This document shows positions 1 through 11,571 of a stretch of DNA of 64,000 bases, in pieces; the stretch's first letter is position 1, and each line of letters begins with the position of its first letter. The translations under genes and the position numbers were made by a program. This DNA comes from Cryptococcus deneoformans JEC21. Its lineage: Eukaryota; Basidiomycota; Tremellomycetes; Tremellales; Cryptococcaceae. The notes beneath the pieces are model-generated. The model was not told the DNA's origin, ran no database searches, and saw only the letters and a program-made list of their open reading frames with translations. The DNA lies in the NCBI RefSeq assembly GCF_000091045.1, contig NC_006694.1, forward strand, positions 970,001-1,034,000. The letters run 5' to 3'.

Positions 1-12
1 GCTTCACATATG

Positions 13-1007
13 CTATTCTGGATTTGAAGGTTTTAGTCCTCGCCTTCGCAACTGAATTTGTCTGGCTGATACTGCTGTCGAATCGCTTCCTTCTTTTGCA
101 AGCAGCTTCTCCTGCACTTCTTCCTCGATTTCTGCTTGGTCTTCTATTTGGTCTAGAGCTTTTCCCGATCCCTTCATGAGCTTTCTTCCCCTCTCGTGCC
201 TTTCCTTCCTGTCCTTTTCCACTCTACTCATGAATAGCACCACCAACACTCCATCTGCAATTCCCACTATGAGTCCGGCAAGGATCCCGAGCAAGATTCC
301 TTTCTCACGAGAATACCCTGCCCCCGAAACGGCGGCGACGTAGACGGCCCCCGAGGATCCGAGGATAGAAAAAATAACGTTGAATGCGGTGGAAAGAGTG
401 CGAGTAAGGTTGCGGTATTCTGAGCCGAATGATGGAGGTGCAGGGGAAAGATATGATGGAAGATATGGATTGGGCTAACAGTCGGTATAATGAGTTCCAG
501 GCTACCGTTCGGAAATTATGAGAGGGATATACCTTTTCTGGATTCTCGGCAGCTTGCAAACGCGCCAACTCTTTGGGCTCTACGTAAATTTCTGTACCGC
601 TCAACAATGATATGTCCGTATACCGCGATGGATCTTAGAGCAAAGTCAGCATGTACTCCATTATTCTATCCCCTAACAGGTAGAAACAGCTTACCAAGCC
701 CGTTTCTGTTGAGTAACATTTTTCCTTTATCACTGGTTGCCCACCGCGACAGCCTTTCCACCAGATCATAGTCTATCGTTGGGGGCCGGGGAACGGCTGT
801 GGAATCTTCTTGTTTTCCGTCTATGTCCCCATCATCTTGTGTATATAAGCTATTTCTGGTATCTAAGGAAGCGACAATGTATGTTTGCGGTTGTTTGATA
901 GTTTCCAGCAAAGGTTCTCGCAAGTTGTCTGGCAGTTCCAGATCTTCGCGTAGTAGGTGGCTAATGGATTCGATGAGGTGCGAAGGGAGGGTGAGCAAAG
1001 TGGCCAT
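13..1007 (-). CDS. VMA12: V-ATPase assembly factor, Vma12/TMEM199 family
   Basis: Three exons join in frame (1007-695, 633-533, 474-13) to give 291 aa; donors are GTAAGC and GTATAT. The C-terminal third has two hydrophobic segments (around FNVIFSILGSSGAVYVAAVS and GILLGILAGLIVGIADGVLV) followed by a charged cytosolic tail rich in K, R and E. A short segment with ELARLQAAENPE precedes the membrane part, as in the family. Vma12/Vph2 proteins are ER membrane factors that assemble the V0 sector of the vacuolar H+-ATPase with Vma21 and Vma22. The first 105 residues are poorly conserved and I recognise nothing there. The gene is divergent from glyoxalase I. The family call rests on architecture and motif memory. 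Confidence 0.8.
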
Positions 1008-1554
1008 TCTTCTTTTGGGAGTGAATTGGGGAATGCTGGGGGTCGATTCAAGTGCAGACTGTTAGTAACAGCTCAAAACATTATCAAGACTGTCTTACCG
1101 TTGTCGAGATTACCTCTTGTCTTCTTGCGCAATGAGGATGGCAAGAGGAGGATGTCACTGATTCTCAAGCTGAATGTCCAGGTACCGTTCGAGTAACCTG
1201 GATCCTCAAGAAGATGTACCTTCAACAAACACTCAGTTTATGGGCCAAGAGGAAAGCGTTGCAGAAAATGCTTGGGCAGTTAATAAATGAATGGTCGCTG
1301 CTATCTAAGTCATCATCTACTAGCTGACCGGACGCGAGCGCGAACGCGCCTCTTTTTTGCCGCCTCCACCACCGCCTAAAGTGACGTGTGATTGCGGACA
1401 TGACCGTTTGTCAAGCAAATAAGTGTCCACGTCATTGCTTGATTCCCACTCCCCGACGTCAGCGAATCGAATTCTTCCATTTCCTCCACCTCACGTTTAA
1501 TCAGTCACCGGATCACTTTTCCCCGTCGTTTAATTGCCCCATCCCAATCTTCTC
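1008..1554. promoter_or_regulatory. Divergent promoter VMA12 / glyoxalase I
   Basis: This 547-bp spacer holds no gene. Near the GLO1 side it has a GC-rich patch with CGAGCGCGAACGCGCC (about 1334-1349), then GTGACGTG at 1381-1388 and GACGTCAG at 1455-1462. The last two resemble bZIP/CRE-type half sites. That is motif resemblance only; no binding factor can be assigned. Confidence 0.45.
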
Positions 1555-1626
1555 ATGCTCTCAGCGTTTATAACCTCCAAACTCCCGTCTCTATCTCGTC
1601 CATCTACTTTTCGCCAATTCGCAAAA

Positions 1627-2422
1627 ATGTCCACTGCCGCTTCTAACCCCGCTACTTACAAGTTCAACCACACCATGATCAGGATTAAGGATCCTAAGGT
1701 GTCCCTTCCCTTCTACGAGAAGGTTCTTGGTATGAAGGTTAGTAATTTTCATGTTCCATTGTATAATGAGAATTTGGGACCTAATCAGTAGTAGGTTTTC
1801 TACGAGTCTCCCGGCGGTGACTTTACCAACTACTTCCTTGCCTTCGCCAACGGTTTCGACGACGCCGACCTCAACAAGGAAAACATCAGGGACAAGCTCT
1901 TCGACCGAGAGGGTGTCCTCGAGCTCTGTCACAACTGGGGTACTGGTAAGCCACACACCTCATCAATACTTTGGCAAACTTTTGCTAAACCTAAATACAG
2001 AGAATGATGCCAGCTTCAAGGGCTACGCCTCCGGTAACGAGGAGCCTGGACGAGGTTTCGGCCACATCTGTATCACCGTCGACAATCTCGAGGCTGCTTG
2101 CAAGCGATTCGATGAGCTCGGCGTCAAGTTCAAGAAGAGGCCCGAGGATGGCAGGATGAGAGTGAGTGAAACTAATTTTTATCTTATGGGAAGGAAGGTA
2201 CTTGATGCGCAGCGAGAGGAGGTCGGGTGAACGTCGCAAGGCCGCAAGTGTCCCACACCGTTACGGCGGGAAAATGTGGATAGAGGGGTGAGGGATGGAG
2301 TGGCGTTTGCCAAACAAATTGATGCTGATTTTGACGATTAACAGCACATTGCCTTTATCTACGACCCTGATGGATACTGGGTAGAGATCGTCGCCCGTTC
2401 CCTCAACGCCAGCAACATCTAA
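1627..2422 (+). CDS. GLO1: Lactoylglutathione lyase (glyoxalase I)
   Basis: Four exons (1627-1737, 1795-1945, 2001-2161, 2345-2422) give 166 aa from the ATG preceded by CAAAA. The enzyme isomerises the methylglyoxal-glutathione hemithioacetal to S-lactoylglutathione. It is a single-domain vicinal-oxygen-chelate glyoxalase. The four metal ligands of the family are visible: His in KFNHTMIRIKDP, Glu in GVLELCHNWG, His in GFGHICITVDN and Glu in GYWVEIVARS. An in-frame ATG at 1555 would add 24 residues, MLSAFITSKLPSLSRPSTFR followed by QFAK, which are basic and hydroxylated like a mitochondrial presequence. I take 1627 as the main start because family members normally begin near there. The 3' end faces Ku70, whose stop lies 97 bp away. 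Confidence 0.95.
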
Positions 2423-2519
2423 TTTGTCCAGTTTTGGAGAAGAGGCCGTACAGCAGTACCAAAGTATAACATGCATTTGTAATAACTAATATACAAACAC
2501 TACCAAAAATTACCCAAGA

Positions 2520-5418
2520 TTACTTCTTTGCCTTTTTGCTACTTGCACCAGCGAGATCATCTTCACTTGTGGAAAGATGTTCTGATACGACGTCGATGAT
2601 ATCCGCCTTTTTGGTTTTGCCCTGTAAAGGGACGTCTGCGGAGACGTAAGCGGGCGAGAATTGACAGCTAATGAATTAGCAGCCAACTTACGATAGTGTT
2701 TCGCCCAATCTTTGAGTTCTTGCACCTTGCACTATCAAAGGCCGTCAGCTTTTATTCACTATATCCCGAATCTGGAAAGTAACCACTGACCTGACTCAAC
2801 GTTCCCTTCTTCCACATATCCGGAATATTCCTTAAATCCCATTCATTTACTGTCGTTTCCTTCTCTGCCTTTCCCCGCTTCGTCGGCGCCGCCAATTTTT
2901 CCACCGCCCGCTCATCGTTCTCGATCTCTTTATTAAACTCCTCCATAAATTCTCCGGCCCGACTATGCATCCCTCCATAAAGCGGCATCGTTTTATCCAA
3001 CGCCTGCTTGGCCGGGTCTTCAGGATCCCAATCTTCCTCAAAAGCGAGGGCTTGGAGCTGATCGTAGTGGTATGCCAAGGAGGGGTTAGGGTAGATTTCG
3101 GGACGATAAGCAGCAGCTTTGAATCGGGTACGTTTGATGACTGCTTTCATAGCATTTATTTGCTCGTCGGTGGCGATGGCTACGGCATGTTTTAATATGA
3201 AGCACAATGAAATGAAAAGAACGTACGAGGGGATTGGAGGAATTCAGCAACCTTTTTGGGGGGAGGTCGAATGCTATCCTTGTAAGGCAAGATGATCAAA
3301 TGGAACCCAGGAGGATACTCTTGTCCATTGCTCGAAGTTTTTTCCTCTTGAGGTATCAGAACGCAGAATTCTGGGACGTGGTTCGAACGTAAGCGACAGA
3401 GTGCAAGGGCATGGCGGTTGTACTTCAAACAAGAGTTGAGGAGGGCAGCAAAAGTGCGCGTAGAACCCGTGTATTCCTATATACTTTGTCAGCTATGAAG
3501 TGCAAACAAGTCCCCACTGGTTTGCAAGCTTACTTCCTCATTGGGATAAATGAAGAAGGGATGTTTTAAATTGTCTTGAAAGCGTAGTTGAGAAGCAGCT
3601 TGAAAGCCTAAAACCTTGATCTCTAACTAATAATGAGCAGTTGTTCCCAGCTTGCTCGATTGCGGTACTTACGGGGTTCGATCCCCATTGACCTGAATTG
3701 AGAGACTTCTTCGTTCGAGAATTGCAGCTATAAAAATGTGAGTACCAGATTTCTTTCCTCTGACTCCTGAACACTCACCCGAGTCCTAGCTACAATCTTT
3801 GGTAAAGCCGCTTTCTGTTTTCCCATCCATTTCTCTACCCCTTTCTTGTCATCCTCCTCCTCCTCCTCCAAATCTTCTCCTTCATCTTCCCTTTGTCGTC
3901 TTTCCTTGTCGTCTTCCAGAACATGGTCCACCGCATTTTGGTTTTTGGCGCGTTCCTTTACGTGAGCTTCCCACGGGTTCGGCTCGAGGATGTTTCGAAC
4001 TTCAGCTTCGTTTCCAAACTCGTAGGCTTGTCCGATTTCGGAATCTTTTAAAACGGCACCGGTTTCCTGGTGTTTGTCTGAGTCAACGGAAGAGAGAGGG
4101 CGTAGTAGGTCAACGCACGGCAGATGTGTATTCCGTTTTCGATTGCACTTCTTCGACTACCTGGCCTCGCATTTTGACATATCTCGAGGCTCCTTTGCCC
4201 TGTTCCGATACCATTGAACATCTACCACTTTGTCAGTTTCACGGGCCAGCAAGAGACGTAGATATGTACCCAGACACGCCGATCACAATCTCACCGTCTT
4301 TTCCGAGCTTCAGCGGGACATGGAAATGTGTTCTTTTAGGAGATGTCTTGATTACGAGGTCCTTCATCAAATCCGCCAATGAAGAAAGGCCTTCAGGATC
4401 TGGCTGATCGTCATTATAATCTATGGCTTCCCTGTCGAGGATATCCTATGGGGATTCAGTGCAAAGTTCTTGAACTGATAATGGAACTCACATTCCAGAA
4501 GATATTAGGATTGAATCGGTGATCGGGGCGGTCTATGAAAAAGGTCTCGGCGGTGACTCCATAAGTCGTCAAGTCCTAAGGTGGAGGTCAATAACTGGTC
4601 GCGAAAGAATGTAGATTATTTACTCCATAGCTAGTACGAGCTGGTTGGCGATTATTCATTCCAGGAGGCATGTCATTATCTGTTATCCAGAAGACTCGCT
4701 TGTTGCCTCTGAGCTGTGTACCGCTGCGACACTATGAGCCTGATCCCGGGAATGCGGCTGGGTAACCCACCCATCACGGAACAGAAAGTTGCAAGTCTGT
4801 ATGACATTTGCAATGTTCATTTCATGAGACTCTTCAATCGGGGGAAAGGTCTTCCTGAGAATCTCAGGTTCGGTTGTTTCGACTGTTTCATCGTCGTCTT
4901 GCGCTTCGTATTGTTCCTTAGCGGTCTGCATCAGTTTGACTAGACGCTTCATTTCCTCGGCATTGATGGTGCGTAATGTTTGGAAGACGTAGTTTCCAGG
5001 CTGATAGTTTCCAGGATCTTCTGCCACGGCAGATGGCTATGTTTGTCAGAACAATCGGCGAGCCACAGACCTACATCAACGTTATACAACAGAAGTCCAA
5101 CACTATCATCTGGTCCAGAAAGCACTTTGGCCCTCTGTATTTGCTGTGCGACATCTAGAGCCTGGTGGAGGGCACTTCTTCCTCTGACTAGCTGTCCGGA
5201 CTCATCTGTAGTATCCGGATAAGGTTTGTGCATGGACTGCGCTGCGTCAATGCAGAAGAGGATGTGATCGCGAGAGGCATAGGCATACTATAGCTTGTTA
5301 GGGTGGCTCAGGATGTGATATACCAACGTACTTCTGAGGTATCTATTACATCGTCTAATCCGTCCTGGTCGAGTGCTTCCCATGAAGGGGCGTCTCCCTT
5401 GTTGTAGTAGGAGGACAT
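2520..5418 (-). CDS. KU70: Ku70, NHEJ and telomere DNA-end-binding subunit
   Basis: This is a multi-exon gene; exon 1 is 5418-5332. It encodes the 70-kDa partner of the Ku heterodimer, which threads onto double-strand breaks for non-homologous end joining and protects telomeres. The N-terminal von Willebrand-like domain shows DHILFCIDAAQSMHKP, DSVGLLLYNVD and KRVFWITDND. The beta-barrel core follows, with RTHFHVPLKLGKDGEIVIGV, GASRYVKMRGQVVEE and PGIKVLGFQAASQLRF, then the helical arm (AVIKRTRFKAAAYRPEIYPN). A C-terminal SAP-like helix pair (VQELKDWAKHY, then KTKKADIIDVVSEHL) ends in a basic tail. The barrel is interrupted by a highly acidic insertion (about 3780-4000), reported as a finding. 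Start ATG is 5418; upstream in-frame codons lack a better ATG. Confident identification; some internal exon edges are approximate. Confidence 0.93.
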
Positions 5419-5627
5419 GGTGTTGTTGCAGTTGTGGGAGCGGAAATCAGACGTCGCTCGCTCTTGTGCGGTTGACGTGACTTGGCGGGGCCCCACGGTC
5501 TGTTGAATTGATCCCGCACGAGGCACGACGTCGACTACCAAAGCTCTCCGCGGTCTCGCCTCGCTACATATCTTCATCTGATTCGTTCACATCCATCCAA
5601 TCCGTTCTTCTCAATATACTAAGAACG

Positions 5628-7798
5628 ATGTCCATACCACCACCACCACCGCCCAACAAGTCCCCCTCATCATCAGTCTCCCCCTCCAAATCCCGCTCCC
5701 CGAAGCTCAAGCCCCTCACTCCGACATCCGAAAAACCTTCGCGTACTAATGACGACGGTCAAGTCTACCAGCCCGTCGAGCCCCATGTACTCGCCGACGC
5801 AGTCTCAAAACTTGATATGATCCGATCCGCACCTGCACCCATGTCTACTGTGACTTCTCCCGCAGCTAGTGCAGCTCCCAGTGGTCCCAGCTCACCAAGA
5901 CTCTCTGGTGTGGGCCAGGGGCCGCCATCAACCGGTTCATGGGCCATGGACCACACAGCAAGTGGAGATGGTAGGCTCAGTGCTCCTGGTACACCTCACT
6001 TCGGGGCCTCAACCGCCTTGTGAGTGTGGCAGTCCATCACAAAAGAATGCTGATGCTGACAAATGATTAGGCTGAAGACACTGGATGAGACCACGAAGGT
6101 GATCAGGCAAAGCTCCAGAGCCCCATCACGTGCACCATCCGTGTCTGGTATCGGTACTGTTGGTGAGTACTTTGTTTCCATGTATGGGGAGATGTTAATT
6201 TTTATGTAGTTGAAAAGCCCGACTATTCCGAAGCCAAGATCGTCGTCGCGATGGTTGGTCTCCCAGCCCGAGGAAAATCTTATCTCAGTAACAGACTTAT
6301 GCGATACCTTCGCTGGCTCGAATACAACGTTCAAGTATTCAACGTCGGACAACTCCGTCGCTCCAAAGCCCGTTCCGCTCTCCAAGCCGGACAGGGAAAG
6401 GTGGACCATTCCGCGACATACTTCTCGCACTCAGATGCGGAAGCTACCAAGAAACGGGAAGAACTCGCGGAGGAATCCCTAGAGTCACTTATCGCTTGGC
6501 TGAAGAAGGAAGGAAATGTGGGAATTATGGATGCAACAAACAGTACAATCGATCGAAGGGAGAAGATCAAGAAGCGCATCGACAAGGAACCGGGACTTCA
6601 AGTCTTATATCTTGAATCTTTCTGCGACGATCCCGTGGTAATTGCAACCAATATTGCACTCAAGGTCCGATCTGGCGATCCTGACTACCAAGGGATGTCG
6701 AAAGAGGACGCAGAGCGGGATTTTAGGAAGAGAATCGCTCAGTACGAGAGTGTATATCAGACAATCAACGAGCCAAATATTCCCTTCTGCAGGATATTGA
6801 ATGTGGGACAGAGAGTTACGATAAATAGGATTGAGGGCTATCTTCAAAGTCGAATTGCATTTTACTTGATGAACCTGCATCTCAAACCAAGGAGTATCTA
6901 TCTGTCAAGAGTAGGTCATATAACACTATTTGAATCACAACTGACTATCCACAGCATGGAGAAAGTATGTATAATGTCGAGGGGAAGATTGGAGGTGATT
7001 CCGATCTCTCACCAAGAGGATGGGAGTATGCCCGTGCCCTTCCCGCTCTTATCAAAGATAACATTGGCGGAGGACCTCTTGAAGTTTGGACCTCAACCCT
7101 TCAACGTACCCAACAAACAGCATCATACCTTCCTTTCGAGAAGAAAACGTGGAAGTCACTTGACGAACTGGACGCCGGTGTATGTGATGGCATGACGTAC
7201 AAGGAGATTGAGCAAAAGTATCCAGAGGATTATGAGAGTCGAGATGACGACAAGTTCAACTATAGATATCGTGGTGGAGAGTCATATCGTGATGTCGTGG
7301 TTCGTCTTGAGCCCGTCATCATGGAACTTGAGAGGCAAAACAATATTTTGATTATTGCTCATCAAGCCATCCTTCGATGTCTATATGCCTATTTCCAGGC
7401 CAGGCCCCAACAAGAACTGCCATACATTAATGTGGGTCGTGTGTCTATGTTTCCTTGAATACATCTGCTGACAGTATGCCTAGATCCCCCTGCATACCCT
7501 TATCAAAATCACTCCTCAAGCTTATGGCTGTCAGGAAGAACGCTATCCTCTCCCTATCGCTGCAGTAGACACCCACCGACCCCGTCCGTCCAAGGGGAGA
7601 AATACTGCCGGTATTTCAGTCGCCGAAGGGACTTCTATGGCCGATCAACCTGTCAAGAGAGATTATTATGGAGACACCCAACAAGGTGTCGGGTATGGCT
7701 TGAAGCCCGAGGCGATTTCACAGGCTTTGGAGAACGAGATGGAGCAAGGAAAGTTGACACCAAGGGCTGCAGGGGGTGCGCAATTACATCACGAGTGA
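5628..7798 (+). CDS. FBP26: 6-phosphofructo-2-kinase / fructose-2,6-bisphosphatase
   Basis: Five exons (5628-6019, 6071-6162, 6210-6910, 6955-7431, 7484-7798) keep frame and give 658 aa. The protein makes and/or degrades fructose-2,6-bisphosphate, the allosteric switch between glycolysis and gluconeogenesis. Residues 1-160 are a Ser/Pro-rich disordered leader, probably regulatory. The kinase domain starts near residue 170, with Walker A GLPARGKS (178-185) and GIMDATNST. The histidine-phosphatase domain has RHGES (nucleophile His396), [11 protein letters not shown] and IAHQA (His531). Yeast Pfk26 lacks the catalytic His but this protein keeps it, so both activities are plausible. The C-terminal 100 residues are low complexity. 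The gene shares a 209-bp divergent spacer with Ku70. Confidence 0.95.
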
Positions 7799-8133
7799 TG
7801 AATCTTAATGGAAGCTGTAAGCGTAGAATTAGATGTAGCAAGAAGCCCAGAAATGAAATGCAAGGCATGTAATATAATGGAGTCTTTCCACCTTCGATGT
7901 ATGCTCTGGTCGCGTAACGCGTACAGATCGGGACCACGCAGAAGAATTTCCCGGTTATTTATAAATTGTTGGCGGACGGTAACTTATCAAGCGGCGACGA
8001 CCGCCAGTTGAAAAATTATGGTCCACCCCTATTGTCCATCGACCACGGACGGGATTGTTGATTCTTTGACTCTTGACTTGGTTTCTGTTTTATCGATCTT
8101 CTTCTCGTCTATCATTTCAAGAGTACGAGCAAG
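7799..8133. other. Intergenic, FBP26 3' side / SDA1 promoter
   Basis: This 335-bp gap lies between two same-strand genes. The right part is pyrimidine-rich just before the SDA1 ATG, as in many fungal 5' leaders. I see no RNA gene or conserved ORF. Confidence 0.4.
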
Positions 8134-10913
8134 ATGCCCAAGCCGAAGACAGCGAGGGGTATCCTCCTCACTTCCAACTTGCCACAGTTGCAGAACCTTA
8201 TCAAGGTGTGTCTCCGTTTATTAAGAAGCTTCCTTCAAGATGCCGGCTTACAAGTTTCGCAGCGTGATCCTGAGGGTTATAAGGAAGAGTTTCTTACCCA
8301 ATACAATCACTACCTTTCCCTCCTTCGTCTTCATTCCGTCGCATCTTCTACTCCTTCTTCCTCGAATGACAAATCCAATGAGCTCTTCGCAGACTTGATC
8401 ACATTCATTTCTCAAGTGGCGCAGTGTTATCCGGAGGCGACCAAAGATCTGCCCATGCAATTGAGCGGCTTGTTGCTGGGTGGGGAAAGTGGTACCTCTA
8501 ATGTTGTTACGGGCGATCTGCGAAAGACAGCGGTCAAAAACTTGGTGATGTTGAGGAATAAGGAAATCATCGATTCTATCCAGTATGTGTAGCCCTCAAG
8601 TGAACCTGTAAAGATGTGCTAAACATGTTGCAGACTTCTTCAGACTCTCCTCCCCCTTCTTCCCACAGTCCCATCGACTCTCCGTTCCATCATCCGCCAC
8701 ACCATCCTCACTGACATTAAAACCTCCAACGCTAAGACGAAGAACCACCGTCTGAACCGCGTTGTTCAGTCCCTCTTGTTTGGCATGGTCGAAAGCGGTA
8801 TGGGTGCCGAAGTAGTTGGTGACAAAGGAAGGAACAAGGGCAAGGGACGAGAGAAGGGTGGTGAGGCCATGTGGGCTGTCATGATGGTCAAGGAGTTATG
8901 GAGGAAGGGCGTCTGGACAGATGCCAAGACAGTATCGATCGTCTCCCTTGCTGCGTTCCACCCCAACACCAAGGTTCAGTCCGCCGCTCTTCATTTCTTC
9001 CTCGGGTCAGAGAATGAGGACGAGGATGATTCAGAAGATGAGGATGAAGTGGGAGAGGCCAGAAGGGATGTGAGAAAGATGGAGCACAGGATGGAGGTTT
9101 CGCGAGGAAAGAGAAAGAAGGAGAAGCAGGTTAAGCAGTTGAAAAGAGAGGCTTCCAAGGTAAGCTATTGGATTATATTCACCGTTTTTACAATGGCTAA
9201 CGTTACTGTGCAGAAACGTAAGAAGAGGGCTGAAGGTGCGGGTGTCACTCCCAACTTCCCCGCTCTGGAGCTTTTGCAGGACCCTCAAACCTTTGGCGAA
9301 AAGCTCTATGACAACCTCCACAGACATGGTACGTGCTTTTCCTCATCTCGAATAGATGTTGGCTTACTCTCCTTTAGATAAAATCTATTCTCTCGACCAC
9401 AAAGTTCTCATCATGCAGCTCCTCTCCCGTGTCATGGGTGTCCACAAGCTCTGTGTTCTTGGCTTTTACAGCTACATTATCAAGTACCTCACCTATCATC
9501 AGCTTCAAGTCACTCTTATTCTCGTCTCCCTCGCTCAATCTGTACACGATCTTACCCCACCCGACGTCCTCACGCCTGTTATCCGCAAACTAGCGCAAGA
9601 ATTTGTTCACCCCGGTGTCGGCGCTGAAGTCATCGCTGCTGGTTTAAACGCGATCAGAGAAGTCTGTCGAAGGCAGCCGTGGTGTATGGAGGAAGACTTA
9701 TTGGGTGATTTAATTGAGTACAGGAAGAGTAAAGATAAGGGAGTTGTGACTGCCTCAAGAGGTTTGTTGCAGCTCTTCAGGGAAGTGAATCCCGGTATGC
9801 TCAAGAGGCGAGAAAGGGTGTGTCTTATCCTTAACATAATAAGCAAGATGGCTAGCTAACAGTGTCAAATAGGGTAAAGCCGCCAGCATGGGTCTCATTG
9901 GTTCCCAAGTCCTTGCCTACGGTCATTCTGCCGATGCCGCCGAGGGTATCGAAGGTCTCGAGTTGCTCGAAGAACACTACGCCAAACTCCGTAAGGAAGC
10001 CAATGGCGATGTCGGTGACGGATCCGATGTTGAGATGGATGTCGGCGAGGATGATGATGAAGGGTGGGAAGGCTGGGAGGCCGAGTCTGATTCCGAAGCT
10101 GATTCAAATGGATGGGAAAGCGTTAGTAGTGGAGGAGAAGATTTGGAGATCAGTGATAGTGAAGATGAGTCAGACAAGAGGAGGGATAAGAAAGATAAGC
10201 GGGAGAAGAAGAGGTTGGCTAGGGGTAAAGGGAAGGCCAAGGCTGAGGATGGAGAAACTGATGAGGATGAAGAGATGGACGATGCGGTCTCTGTGGCGGC
10301 CACCGAAGCTACCGAGGCGTCTCAAACCACCAAAAAGCTGTCCTTACTCGCTCAGCAAAGGGTGCGTTTGTTTGACGTCTATGCTAAAACTTATACTGAT
10401 CCTCCTTTACATAGATTCTTACACCTGCAGACTTTGAGCTTCTTAACGAACTCCGTCTCAAGGCGGCCAAAGAGCTCGCTGCTGCCGGCGGTGGCTCCGC
10501 TGCCAAGCGCAAGCTTGCTGCTTTGGAAGCCTCCAAGCGACATGTTGGCGAAGACGAAGCGGACCGATTCCTTACCGAGGCTGAGATTCTGGGACCGAGA
10601 AAGAAGGCCAAGGCGACTTGGGAGGAGAGGATGGAGAGTATTCAAAAGGGACGAGAAGGCAGAGAGAAGTTTGGTAGTATGAAGGGCAAGAAGAAGAAGG
10701 CGGCCCCTAGCAGTTCTACAAACAAGGAAAAAGCCAAGAACAAGCCTATCATGATGGCTTTGCAGTGAGTATAATTGATGATCTGGGCTTTGATTGTTGA
10801 ACTGACAGCATGATAGCTCCAACAGGGTTGTTTCCAAGAAGAAAGCTTCCTTGCGAGACAAGCAAATCAGGCTTCGTGCGGCTATCGAAAAGCGCAAGAA
10901 ACAAAAGCATTAG
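8134..10913 (+). CDS. SDA1: SDA1, nuclear 60S ribosome biogenesis factor
   Basis: Eight exons (8134-8205, 8263-8582, 8634-9159, 9214-9328, 9378-9817, 9873-10361, 10415-10764, 10826-10913) join without a frame break to 799 aa. Sda1 proteins act late in nuclear 60S maturation and export and are linked to actin organisation and G1 progression. The N-terminus MPKPKTARGILLTSNLPQLQ and the block DPEGYKEEFLTQYNHYLSLL are family hallmarks. An alpha-helical repeat-like body follows (LDHKVLIMQLLSRVMGVHKL, LTYHQLQVTLILVSLAQSVH). After residue 500 comes an extended acidic stretch rich in D, E, S and G, then a basic tail (SKKKASLRDKQIRLRAAIEK) typical of nucleolar proteins. The length is close to the family's usual 700-800 aa. 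Confidence 0.93.
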
Positions 10914-10985
10914 TTTCTGGCATCTCTTTTTGGTGTTTTCATATATTTCTATCCGCTGTGGCATGCATTACCTGTACGAACGTGT

Positions 10986-11264
10986 CTAGTTCTTTTTCAA
11001 AGATGGGATCATCGTCTCATAATGCTCAACTGTTTGCTGCAGCTCACTGGCCCTTTCTCGCAAACTATCAATAGCACCTTTGGACATGCCACCGTTCTCC
11101 GCGTTAATGATGATAGACTGAATAGCGCTAAAGTTGTCAGAAGCTTCTTTCCAGGCATTGTAGTCGTCCCCGGGTGTGGATTCAGTAGTAGGCTGGCTCC
11201 GACGAGAGCCGTCCAAAGAGATGAGTTCTGTGCCTTGGGTTGAGCGATCTGTGTCTTGGGACAT
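10986..11264 (-). CDS. Small hydrophilic protein of unknown function (92 aa)
   Basis: A single uninterrupted ORF opens with ATG at 11264 and closes with TAG at 10986-10988. The first 35 residues are Ser/Thr-rich and disordered. Residues 35-90 look helical, with a C-terminal amphipathic heptad-like segment (IDSLRERASELQQTVEHYET) suggesting a short coiled coil. I do not recognise the family. Size and layout resemble small subunits of multi-protein complexes, but that is only an impression. It lacks introns, unusual here, though its short length lowers the weight of that. Its stop is 72 bp from the SDA1 stop (convergent), and its 5' side faces the CTD-phosphatase gene. Confidence 0.6.
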   Translation of the reverse strand: MSQDTDRSTQGTELISLDGSRRSQPTTESTPGDDYNAWKEASDNFSAIQSIIINAENGGMSKGAIDSLRERASELQQTVEHYETMIPSLKKN

Positions 11265-11571
11265 AGCTATGCTTTGATGGCGGGTGTGGGGAGGGCTATT
11301 GCATAGCTGCTGTCTGGTTTTATATGCATCAATCCATTATGGCGGAGTGCAACATCTTTCGAAGTCGTCGAGAGAAAGGATGTTGTGGCATTTGTTGTTT
11401 ACGTGTGGAATTGCCCGAAATGGCAAGAACCGATGTTCCCTGGCGGCGCGCTACATCAGCAGATCCGGGTCCTCCTATATCTCCTGTTATTATTGCTACA
11501 CCAGGAAGGAAGGAAGAACGCGCAGGAAGGAAGAAAGAACGAACGAGAGAAAGAAAGAGGCAGCAGAAGAA
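11265..11571. promoter_or_regulatory. Divergent promoter, unknown small protein / CTD phosphatase
   Basis: This 307-bp spacer is notable for an almost pure purine tract at about 11500-11571 (repeats of GGAAG, AAAG and GAAC) running up to the phosphatase ATG. The reading frame is open upstream of 11572 (back to 11284), but no better ATG occurs there, so I treat it as leader. Confidence 0.45.

Noticed and set aside
3672..3690. GGTTCGATCCCC resembling a tRNA B box
   Set aside because: It lies in Ku70 coding sequence and a splice donor; no A box, anticodon arm or acceptor stem pairs around it.
11284..11571. Open frame upstream of the CTD phosphatase start
   Set aside because: It begins without an ATG in frame before 11572 and its composition (purine tract) does not look coding, so it was treated as leader.
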